From the NCBI RefSeq assembly GCF_001049895.1, contig NZ_CVPE01000005.1:62001-126000 (forward strand): a stretch of 64,000 bases of DNA. The letters are read 5' to 3'. The notes under the pieces are model-generated. The model worked only from the letters and a program-made list of their open reading frames with translations, was not told the DNA's origin and searched no databases. This DNA is from Rubeoparvulum massiliense (GTDB lineage Bacteria; Bacillota; Bacilli; Rubeoparvulales; Rubeoparvulaceae). Position 1 is the stretch's first letter, and each line of letters opens with the position of its first letter. The position numbers were made by a program, and so were the translations under genes. This document shows positions 58,026-64,000 of this stretch, piece by piece.

Positions 58026-59406
58026 ATACGGGAAAGTCCAATCTGACCACCGTTCCGACCCCAACCTCACTCTTGATGGAAATCTCTCCATGATGAGCTT
58101 TCATCAAAGCATGAACAACGGATAAGCCGATACCAGCCCCCCCTGTTTTTCGATTCCTTGATTTTTCACCGCGATAGAATCGTTCAAATAGGTGGGGAAG
58201 ATCTTCTGCTGCTATTCCCTGTCCCGTATCTTCAATTTGAAAACGTATCATTTCCCCAGTTTGCTGAGCAGATAATTTCACCTTTCCTCCAGCTCCTGTA
58301 TATTTCAGCGCGTTGTCCATGATATTAATCATGATTTGCATAAACCGATCGCGATCCACAGTGACCTGCAATGTAGGAGCTGGTGGCTTCAGAATGAGTT
58401 GCACTTCTCGCTCATAGAATGCAGGGAAAAAGTGCTCATAGATATTTTGAAGAAGCGCTTGTACAGAAAAGGATTCCTTTTGGAGTTGAATTTGTGGATT
58501 CTCTGCTGCTAATAATGTATCCATCTCATTCACCAGTCCAACCAACCGCATCAGCTCATGATGACTCTGCTTTAACCGTTCTGGCGTAGGCTCCCATACT
58601 CCATCTTGAAAGGCTTCCAATTGGCTACGAAGGGTAGCGAGTGGTGTTCGGAGCTCATGGGCAAGATCATCGGTAAACTGCTTTCGTAAGCTCTCCTGAT
58701 ATTGTAAGGACTCAGCTAATTCATTGATAGCCAATGCTAATTGTTTCATCTCTTCCGATTGGTTCTCGGTGGGGATCCGAACAGTGAGATCATGCTGTTG
58801 TAGTGAGCGAGCTGCCTCTTCCATCTCTCGTAGCCCCATGGTAATTCGCCGTGTAAAAAGGATACTAAAAAGAATACCCAGTAGGATCATTACTACAGCA
58901 GCCAGCAAGATGTTGCGATTAAACCGTTCAAAAAAATAGAAGTCGCCTTGCGTATATCCTTTAAAAAAATAGACCTCTAACTGTGCAATGGTGTTGTCAT
59001 TCCACTGAACCGGATATTCTTCTACCAATAAATCAAAAGACTCCAGCTCAGCGGAGGATTCCATCATCATGCCATTGATCATCATGTGCTCCATCATCTT
59101 GATTAGCGGAGTTGAATCAATGATCAATCTCCCTTGCTGATCATATATTTTGTAATAAAGGTAGTCGGTCATGGCTTGCAAATGGATGAGACTACCTGCC
59201 AGTTCACCATTCATTCTTCCATTTGCTTCATATTCTTCAACCAACCGCTGACGAAGCTGATCCACTTGTTCCTCTCGTTTCTGCTGCAAGTAATCATCAA
59301 AGCTATCGGTAAAACCCCATTGTATTGCTACACTCACAATGATAATGCTGCTTAAGGAGATGAGGAGGAAGAGGATGAGAAGTCGGGATTGGAGGCTTTT
59401 AAACAT
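58024..59406 (-). CDS. Sensor histidine kinase (two TM, HAMP)
   Basis: A 460-residue membrane kinase: TM1 (about 7-29), an extracellular domain of about 130 residues, TM2 (about 162-182), HAMP, HisKA with the phospho-accepting His in HELRTPLATLRSQ, and HATPase with N-box NIMDNALKYTG and G-boxes DTGQGIA and GGAGIGLSVV. The ATG at 59406 overlaps the response regulator stop by 8 nt, so translation is coupled. It shares the operon with a predicted selenocysteine lipoprotein, suggesting the sensed signal is extracellular and related to that protein. Confidence 0.92.
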   Translation of the reverse strand: MFKSLQSRLLILFLLISLSSIIIVSVAIQWGFTDSFDDYLQQKREEQVDQLRQRLVEEYEANGRMNGELAGSLIHLQAMTDYLYYKIYDQQGRLIIDSTPLIKMMEHMMINGMMMESSAELESFDLLVEEYPVQWNDNTIAQLEVYFFKGYTQGDFYFFERFNRNILLAAVVMILLGILFSILFTRRITMGLREMEEAARSLQQHDLTVRIPTENQSEEMKQLALAINELAESLQYQESLRKQFTDDLAHELRTPLATLRSQLEAFQDGVWEPTPERLKQSHHELMRLVGLVNEMDTLLAAENPQIQLQKESFSVQALLQNIYEHFFPAFYEREVQLILKPPAPTLQVTVDRDRFMQIMINIMDNALKYTGAGGKVKLSAQQTGEMIRFQIEDTGQGIAAEDLPHLFERFYRGEKSRNRKTGGAGIGLSVVHALMKAHHGEISIKSEVGVGTVVRLDFPV

Positions 59407-60097
59407 CGGGCTGCCCACCAAATTTATATCCCATTCCAAACACCGTAAGGATATAGACTGGCTCCTTAGGATCCGTTTCGATCTTCTTCCGTAGATTTTT
59501 TACATGGACATCAATACTCCGCTCATAACTCTCATAAAGATCTCCTTGTACCTTCTCCAATAGCTCCGCACGACGATAAACTCGCCCTGGATATTGAGCC
59601 ATTCCACTTAATAGCTTAAATTCAATGGGAGTTAAAGAGACGAGCTCGCCCTTCACCTTCACTTCTTGCTTAGGTAGGTCGATAAACAGTTCGCCACCTT
59701 GATAGGAGTAACATTCTTCCTCCTTGAGCTTCTTAATTCTTCGAAGAATGGCCTGGGCTCGAACCACGACTTCTCTAGGACTGAATGGTTTTACCACATA
59801 ATCATCAGCACCGATGACAAGTCCATGGATTCGATCAGCTTCTGCAGTTTTTGCAGTGAGCATGATGATAGGTACATCGGACTCCTGACGAATCCGTTCA
59901 CATATCTCCTCACCTTTCATATCGGGGAGCATTAGATCAAGAATTATTAAATCAGGATTCCACTTCTGGAATTGCTCCATTGCTTCCCTTCCTGTCTCAG
60001 CAGTTTCTACTTTATACCCTGCTTGCTCAAAATAGGATCGCAAGACATCACCAATCATGGGCTCATCGTCAACGATTAAGATTTGGACCGGTGTCAT
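59399..60097 (-). CDS. OmpR/PhoB-type response regulator
   Basis: A 232-residue response regulator: receiver with acidic pair DDE, phospho-acceptor Asp in LIILDLMLPDMKG and Lys in VVKPFSPRE, and a winged-helix C-terminal domain (LTPIEFKLLSGM, RSIDVHVKNLRKKIE, TVFGMGYKFGG). The ATG at 60097 follows GAAGGAAGGG and lies one base after the stop of the Sec-lipoprotein gene; longer in-frame starts overlap that gene. The inverted repeat at 60600-60623 is a possible self-regulated site. Confidence 0.93.
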   Translation of the reverse strand: MTPVQILIVDDEPMIGDVLRSYFEQAGYKVETAETGREAMEQFQKWNPDLIILDLMLPDMKGEEICERIRQESDVPIIMLTAKTAEADRIHGLVIGADDYVVKPFSPREVVVRAQAILRRIKKLKEEECYSYQGGELFIDLPKQEVKVKGELVSLTPIEFKLLSGMAQYPGRVYRRAELLEKVQGDLYESYERSIDVHVKNLRKKIETDPKEPVYILTVFGMGYKFGGQPDV

Positions 60098-60098
60098 G

Positions 60099-60539
60099 TT
60101 ATTCCCTTCCTTCGTCGGGTATGGATGTCGGTGTAGGATCTCCATACTGTTCATACTTCTCCACGATATTTAGATGTATCTCACGTAAAGACTTGCCATC
60201 TTCCCATTCTGCTACCGCCTCCCGGGCGATATTCACGCAGATGTCTCAAGTCGAGCCATGGGAGTCCCAGCTGATCACTTCTTGGTTAGGACCCAACTCG
60301 CCAATGAAACAATCTAGATTACTCTTATGTCCTATGGTACCACAGCCACAATAGCAGGGAACACTAGCAAGTACCTGTGGATATTGAGCTGCCTTCCCAT
60401 ATGCATCCTCCACCTTCCACCCTTTGGATGTTGCATAGTTGGGGAGAAGAAGTTGCGTATCTCCTTGATTACTACAGGCTGTTCCAAGTATGCTAATGAA
60501 CATTAACAGCAATAGTAAGCTACCTATTCTTCGTTTCAT
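60099..60539 (-). CDS. PCYCGC-motif lipoprotein, predicted selenoprotein (UGA at 60246-60248)
   Basis: A 146-residue lipoprotein if the in-frame TGA is read as selenocysteine. It has a signal peptide and lipobox LGTAC (Cys22), the PCYCGC block (Cys62, Cys64, Cys66), then HKSNLDCF (Cys77) and WDSHGST-TGA-DICVNIA. In PCYCGC-family proteins the last motif is a CxxC, so the TGA (codon 98) replaces its first cysteine, giving UxxC with Cys101. After the TGA the frame continues with family-like sequence and stops one base before the response regulator start. A SECIS-like hairpin follows the TGA. ATG at 60539 behind GAAGG. Function of the family is unknown; metal or thiol-redox chemistry is plausible. 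Confidence 0.82.
60208..60245 (-). promoter_or_regulatory. bSECIS-like element of the PCYCGC gene
   Basis: Directly after the UGA, UCUGC/GCAGA (60237-60241 with 60208-60212) and AUCGCC/GGCGGU form a two-part stem with internal loop and a CGGGA apical loop. The loop starts 21 nt after the UGA and has G at its second position, fitting bacterial SECIS rules. Confidence 0.65.
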
Positions 60540-60599
60540 TTCATCCTTCAACTCCATCTGAACCTTAGTCGCTCTTATTTCGAAGCTTAGCGGCACTTT

Positions 60600-60623
60600 A
60601 CTCCCACTTTCATAGATGGGAGT
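60600..60623. promoter_or_regulatory. Inverted repeat upstream of the Sec-lipoprotein operon
   Basis: ACTCCCA and TGGGAGT are separated by 10 nt, about 60-85 nt upstream of the start codon. It is a candidate operator or leader hairpin. Confidence 0.4.
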
Positions 60624-60694
60624 ATTAGTAACGCCGCAGAGATAAATTATAGGAAAAAGTTATGTAGATGTTATGAAGATCAAATCCTTGTATA

Positions 60695-60725
60695 AGAAAA
60701 GAGCACCAAGAAGGTGCTCTTTTCT
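60695..60725 (-). terminator. Terminator of the coiled-coil gene
   Basis: AGAAAAGAGCACC pairs perfectly with GGTGCTCTTTTCT (5-nt loop) and overlaps the stop codon. Confidence 0.8.
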
Positions 60726-61374
60726 AACGATTTTTTATTTTATAGATTTCCCGATCATGTTCTGCAATTTTTTGATCATAATAAGCAAGATCTTGCTTGG
60801 AAACCATCTGGATGCGAATTTCTGTCACATCATTTCTCACATCAGTCACTTCGCCTCGTAGTGAATGGAGATCCATGCTCAAGCCCTCTAATTTTGCATC
60901 CGTTTCTTCCTGTCGATCTAGGATCGCTCTAGCAAGTTGAAACAACTCACTCTGACCTGATTCTAAAGCGTCCAGTCTGGTATTAACACCTACTAGCTCT
61001 GATTGAACACCGACTAGACCTGTCTGTACTTCGGTGAGTTCTGTCCTTACTTCGGCCAGATCCGTCTTTACTTCGCTCAGTTCTGTCTTGACTCCGGTTA
61101 AGTCCGTCTTTACCTCGCCAAGGTCCGTCTTGACTTCGGCTAGATCCGCCTTTACTTCGCTCAGTTCTGTCTTGACTCCGGCTAAGTCTGTCTTTACCTC
61201 GCCAAGGTCCGTCTTCACTTCGGCTAGATCCGCCTTTACTTCGCTCAGTTCTGTCTTGACTCCCGCTAAGTCCATCTTCACTTCTTTGAACTCTGTTTTC
61301 ATTTCCTGGATATCATGTTTAATCGTAGATAGCTCATTGATGATAAAATCCAGTTTCTCTTCCACCGGTATCAT
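60724..61374 (-). CDS. Coiled-coil protein with internal heptad repeats
   Basis: A ~216-residue, soluble, probably continuous coiled coil. Residues ~25-125 are made of seven-residue units of the type xLxEVKT(D/E); a 28-residue block (84 bp) occurs twice in tandem. The C-terminal part (LARAILDRQEETDAKLEGLSMDLHSLRGEV...) is less regular. Function unknown. The ATG at 61374 or the GTG at 61365 (AAAGGA eight bases upstream) may be the start. Repeat-number variation between strains would be expected from the DNA repeats. Confidence 0.7.
   Translation of the reverse strand: MIPVEEKLDFIINELSTIKHDIQEMKTEFKEVKMDLAGVKTELSEVKADLAEVKTDLGEVKTDLAGVKTELSEVKADLAEVKTDLGEVKTDLTGVKTELSEVKTDLAEVRTELTEVQTGLVGVQSELVGVNTRLDALESGQSELFQLARAILDRQEETDAKLEGLSMDLHSLRGEVTDVRNDVTEIRIQMVSKQDLAYYDQKIAEHDREIYKIKNR
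61100..61267. repeat. Two tandem 84-bp repeats within the coiled-coil gene
   Basis: Copies at 61100-61183 and 61184-61267 differ at only a few positions, each built of four 21-bp heptad-coding units; diverged units continue on both sides. Confidence 0.85.
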
Positions 61375-61473
61375 CCTTTCGGCTATTTTCGCAGCACCTC
61401 TCAATGTTAGTTATTTACATTTTGATATAAAAGATGTGGGAGGTCAAGCGATAATTGAAGAAGGATGAAGCAC

Positions 61474-61510
61474 TTAAAAAAGTAGCACCCCTGCAAAATA
61501 TTAGGGGAGC
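61474..61510 (-). terminator. Terminator after the broken fic gene
   Basis: CCCCT and AGGGG (extended by GC pairs) enclose a 10-nt loop and are followed by TACTTTTTTAAG on the minus strand. Confidence 0.7.
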
Positions 61511-61558
61511 CACTTCATTGGAAGGTATAGTTTTATTCAACAAATTACATATCTCTAC

Positions 61559-61723
61559 CTATTTAAGGTTTCCTTTAATTGGACTTAAGTTTAGAATTCT
61601 TAAACGGTCTGCTGTTATCATTCGCTCAAATGCATCAAGTTGCTTTTGGTTCTTAAATTCTGGGATATTAATTAATACATCACTACCAGGAAAGCAGTAT
61701 CTTGATTCTTCTTGTTTATACAT
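61559..61723 (-). pseudogene. Truncated Fic toxin gene (N-terminal 54 codons)
   Basis: The first 54 residues (MYKQEESRYCFPGSDVLINI, then PEFKNQKQLDAFERM and LRILNLSPIKGN) look like the N-terminus of a Fic protein up to the SPIKGN/LxxIH region, after which a TAG follows and no HPFx[D/E]GNGR core is found nearby. It overlaps the antitoxin stop by 8 nt, as intact Fic pairs do. The toxin has evidently been lost by deletion. Confidence 0.65.
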
Positions 61724-61898
61724 TTTTGGCAATTTCTCTAGCGCGAGCTATAAACTCTGAATAACTTAATCGTCCATTAGCTCTTTCTAATAACAACTGT
61801 TCTTCCTGTGTAGTAAAATGGATCCCTTCAATTTCAAGGGATGCTTTGGCATGCATTAGAGCGCTCTTGCTTTTCTTATGATTATTTTTCCTCACCAT
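61716..61898 (-). CDS. Class I Fic antitoxin-like protein (60 aa)
   Basis: A 60-residue protein with the exact inhibitory-helix motif SxxxEG (SLEIEG), followed by a helical region (TTQEEQLLLERANGRLSYSEFIARAREIAKNV) typical of Fic antitoxins. The ATG at 61898 has AGAGGA six bases upstream; the in-frame ATG at 61940 lacks one. It overlaps the start of the truncated fic gene. The frame is intact although its toxin is gone, so it may be a remnant or could still neutralise another Fic protein. Confidence 0.72.
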   Translation of the reverse strand: MVRKNNHKKSKSALMHAKASLEIEGIHFTTQEEQLLLERANGRLSYSEFIARAREIAKNV

Positions 61899-62031
61899 AA
61901 TCATTCCTCTTCTGCTCCAATTTACTACATTAATATGCATTCAGTTTGTCCACCTTTCACAGCTAAAATACTCTTTATATATATTTATACAATTTAGATA
62001 TTTTTCATCTTATAAGGGCGAACTCAACACT

Positions 62032-62064
62032 AAAAATAAAAAGCCAACCTCATTCTGTCGGCTT
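62032..62064 (-). terminator. Terminator of the tmRNA gene
   Basis: AAGCCGAC pairs with GTTGGCTT (one wobble) and is followed by TTTATTTTT on the minus strand, 15 nt after the CCA end. Confidence 0.85.
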
Positions 62065-62078
62065 AATTATGACTATTA

Positions 62079-62435
62079 TGGTGGAGGTGAGGGGAGTCGA
62101 ACCCCTGTCCGAAAATAACGCAACATCAGTTTCTCCGAGCGCAGTCACCTGAGGGAGATTCGCTTCATGAGCTGGCAAGTGACAACCTACTTATGAAGCT
62201 AGTCTGATTGGTTCTCTTCCCTTAGCTCCAGACGGAAGCCTTAGGCGTATCCCACGGTAGGTGAGCCCTAGTCACACAACATGGGCGATTGTGTGGTAGA
62301 GCAGCTGGTGCTTAGGCAGCAGCTAGTTGTGTGTTTTGTTTGCCAGTTATTATTGGCGGTTGCGTTTTAACGTGGCCGACCCCACGGCTCGCTTCTGATG
62401 CCCGAACTATTCCCGTCGAATCCATAAACACCCCC
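62079..62435 (-). ncRNA. ssrA: tmRNA (ssrA)
   Basis: Transfer-messenger RNA of about 357 nt, which rescues stalled ribosomes. The 5' end GGGGGTGTTTATGGATTCGAC pairs with the 3' CACCTCC-ACCA acceptor, and the T-arm GGGGTTCGACTCCCC is perfect. The tag frame ends in GGC AAA CAA AAC ACA CAA CTA GCT GCT GCC TAA in the usual region, giving a tag ending GKQNTQLAAA; the first tag residue is uncertain. The CCA end is encoded. It lies downstream of smpB, the usual order. Confidence 0.96.
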
Positions 62436-62486
62436 AGTGGAGTGAATAAGCAACATGATCTACACATACCTATATGTTGCATCTTC

Positions 62487-62515
62487 ATCATAACAGAAAA
62501 TCAGGGGTTCTTCAA
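62487..62515 (-). promoter_or_regulatory. ssrA promoter
   Basis: Minus-strand TTGAAG (62510-62515), 17-nt spacer, TATGAT (62487-62492). It starts transcription about 45 nt before the mature tmRNA 5' end. Confidence 0.6.
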
Positions 62516-62539
62516 TTGATTCCATGTTTTGTATTAAAA

Positions 62540-63007
62540 TTATATTTTTTGGCGCTCACGAAAGGCTCGTTCAATTTCCCGCTTCTGATCCTTGCTCTTT
62601 AGATCTTCCCGCTTATCATATAATTTCTTCCCTTTTGCTAATGCCAAATCTACCTTAGCATAGCCGTGGCGTAAATAGAGGCGCAGCGGTACCAAGGTCA
62701 AGCCCTTCTCTTTGGTAAGACCAATAAGCTTATCGATCTCTTTCCGCTTTAGGAGTAGCTTCCTTGTCCTAGTGGGCTCATGATTGAAGCGGTTTCCCTG
62801 CTCGAAGGGACTAATATGCATATTCAGGAGCACAACCTCACCATTCATGATCCGGGCATAGCTATCCTTTAGATTCACCTTACCTGCACGGATGGATTTG
62901 ATCTCCGTTCCCGTTAAGACGATCCCTGCTTCTAATGTTTCAACCACTTCATAATCATGGCGTGCCTTTTTATTTTGCGCAACGACTTTAATACCTTCTT
63001 TAGCCAT
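62540..63007 (-). CDS. smpB: SmpB, tmRNA-binding protein
   Basis: A 155-residue SsrA-binding protein required for trans-translation. It has [29 protein letters not shown], the [15 protein letters not shown] core and the basic C-terminal tail that reaches into the mRNA channel. The ATG at 63007 has GGAGGAGG upstream, so the longer in-frame start at 63118 is rejected. It lies between rnr and ssrA, its functional partners. Confidence 0.97.
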   Translation of the reverse strand: MAKEGIKVVAQNKKARHDYEVVETLEAGIVLTGTEIKSIRAGKVNLKDSYARIMNGEVVLLNMHISPFEQGNRFNHEPTRTRKLLLKRKEIDKLIGLTKEKGLTLVPLRLYLRHGYAKVDLALAKGKKLYDKREDLKSKDQKREIERAFRERQKI

Positions 63008-63136
63008 GGCTTTTTCCTCCTCCCCAAAGCCATCTACAATGCAGAGGGATTCCCAGCGTACTTTTGCTGAGAGCAAGTATATCACGAAGGGAATGCCTCT
63101 GCAATTACTCTCTTTCAACGTTGGATGAACAAAGCA

Positions 63137-64000
63137 TTATTTTCGTTTCCGTGGTGTTCGATGACTGCTTTTCCCTTTGCCAGTGCCTGTTTTCTTCTGA
63201 CGGTGCTTCCTTTTTCTCGATGGAACAGAATACCACTCATCGCCTTGACTTGATGACCGCTCTTCTCCTGCTTTTTCCTCCACCTTTTTAGGCTGCCTGC
63301 TACGAGAACGATCTGCCCTTACTTTTCCTGCTGTGATCACCGTAGGCTGCCGTTTCTTTTCCCGTTTTTGGGACTGGGTACCTACGATTTCCATGTCGAT
63401 TTTCCGCTCATCCTTATTCACACCGATTACACGGACTCGAACCTGATCACCAATGCGGAAGATCTTACCCGTCCGTTCACCAACGAGGGCATAGGCCTTC
63501 TCATGGAAGGAATAGAAATCGTCGGTCATGTAACTCACATGTACCATCCCTTCGATGGTGTTAGGCAATTCCACAAAGAGCCCGAAGGAGGTGACCCCAC
63601 TGATTACACCCTCGAATTCCTCCCCGATCTTATCCATCATAAATTCCGCTTTCTTCAGATCATCCGTTTCGCGCTCAGCATCGACAGCCACACGCTCACG
63701 AATGGAAGCTTGATCAGCGATTTCTGCTAATCGTCCCTGTAGCTTCTTCATTTTCCCTTCTGCCAGCGGACCATTTACATAGCGGTGGATCAGCCGATGG
63801 ACGATTAAGTCAGGATAACGGCGGATCGGTGATGTAAAGTGGGTATAAAATGATGTGGCGAGACCATAGTGTCCTAAGTTCTCATTGGCGTAACGAGCCT
63901 GCTTCATCGACCGTAGTAACAAGCTGTTAATCACTGCTTCCTCAGGCTGTCCCTCTATCTCACTCAGCAAGCTCTGAAGTGCGAGGGGATGAACCTGGTT
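63137..64000 (-). CDS. rnr: RNase R, C-terminal part (5' end outside window)
   Basis: The frame is open to the window edge (base 64000). The visible part holds the end of the RNB catalytic domain (HYGLATSFYTHFTSPIRRYPDLIVHRL), an S1 RNA-binding domain (GEEFEGVISGVTSFGLFVELPN) and a long Lys/Arg-rich C-terminal tail, all typical of the 3'-5' exoribonuclease RNase R. RNase R also degrades mRNAs released by trans-translation, and smpB and ssrA follow directly. Confidence 0.96.
   Translation of the reverse strand, partial: NQVHPLALQSLLSEIEGQPEEAVINSLLLRSMKQARYANENLGHYGLATSFYTHFTSPIRRYPDLIVHRLIHRYVNGPLAEGKMKKLQGRLAEIADQASIRERVAVDAERETDDLKKAEFMMDKIGEEFEGVISGVTSFGLFVELPNTIEGMVHVSYMTDDFYSFHEKAYALVGERTGKIFRIGDQVRVRVIGVNKDERKIDMEIVGTQSQKREKKRQPTVITAGKVRADRSRSRQPKKVEEKAGEERSSSQGDEWYSVPSRKRKHRQKKTGTGKGKSSHRTPRKRK

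Noticed and set aside
60246-60596. PCYCGC protein ending at the TGA (97 residues)
   Set aside because: Family-like sequence continues in frame for 48 codons and ends one base before the next gene, so the TGA is more likely recoded than a true stop.
61100-61267. CRISPR-like array
   Set aside because: The repeats are directly adjacent and coding, without unique spacers.
61034-61468. Plus-strand open frame of 144 codons opposite the coiled-coil gene
   Set aside because: It is the antisense shadow of a 21-bp-repeat coding region; low-complexity Ser/Val/Phe sequence without a ribosome-binding site.
62079-62105. tRNA gene 3' end
   Set aside because: The T-arm and acceptor belong to tmRNA; the matching 5' half is at about 62410-62435 with the tag frame between.

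Overview
This window comes from a Bacillales-type Firmicute with respiratory, probably facultatively anaerobic, metabolism. The evidence is the gene content and order: sufCDSUB, the fadN-fadA-fadE operon behind a FadR-type operator, SigI/RsgI, a SigB-type promoter before ytxG/ytxH-like genes, lytH- and yunD-like genes, a BshB2-like deacetylase, and rnr-smpB-ssrA. No Sec machinery genes (selA, selB, selC, selD) lie in the window, but two genes carry in-frame UGA codons exactly where selenocysteine would be chemically sensible.

Layout. 1-3146: nickel-pincer cofactor genes larE (cut by the window edge), larB and a larC split into two convergent genes. 3262-11812: LytH-like endopeptidase, NSS transporter with a tiny MetS-like subunit, tandem ThyX-like protein, HD-GYP phosphodiesterase, YunD-like nucleotidase, JAMM protein and SigB-type ytxG/ytxH pair. 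11888-14338: AT-rich insert flanked by copies of the sufB 3' end, carrying a HEPN-like protein and a Fic toxin-antitoxin pair. 14332-19498: suf operon. 19770-30061: flavin reductase, rsgI/sigI, two paralogous MFS transporters, gcvH, peroxiredoxin, DUF2797, an orphan amino-acid ABC ATPase and a DUF939 protein. 30184-35609: fatty-acid beta-oxidation. 35838-39020: BshB2-like protein and modABC behind a compact Moco/Tuco-type riboswitch.

39135-42972: a LarA-family racemase/epimerase in one operon with a membrane protein, a gluconate 2-dehydrogenase subunit 3-like protein and a GMC oxidoreductase. 43136-50277: a tetrathionate-reductase-like molybdoenzyme (Sec-containing catalytic subunit, TorD chaperone, Fe-S subunit, NrfD anchor) behind a sigma-54 promoter, with its probable NtrC-type activator upstream. 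50460-50905: IS200/IS605-like relic. 50958-57998: MFS transporter, two secreted helical proteins, and a large PAS/degenerate GGDEF-EAL/PilZ protein. 58024-60539: a second probable selenoprotein (PCYCGC lipoprotein) in an operon with a two-component system. 60724-64000: coiled-coil repeat protein, a decayed second Fic module, tmRNA, smpB and the end of rnr.

Connections. Mod transport, the Moco/Tuco riboswitch and the molybdoenzyme operon form one molybdenum/tungsten-selenium theme. LarE/LarB/LarC make the nickel cofactor used by LarA about 40 kb away. HD-GYP and the PilZ protein belong to c-di-GMP signalling.
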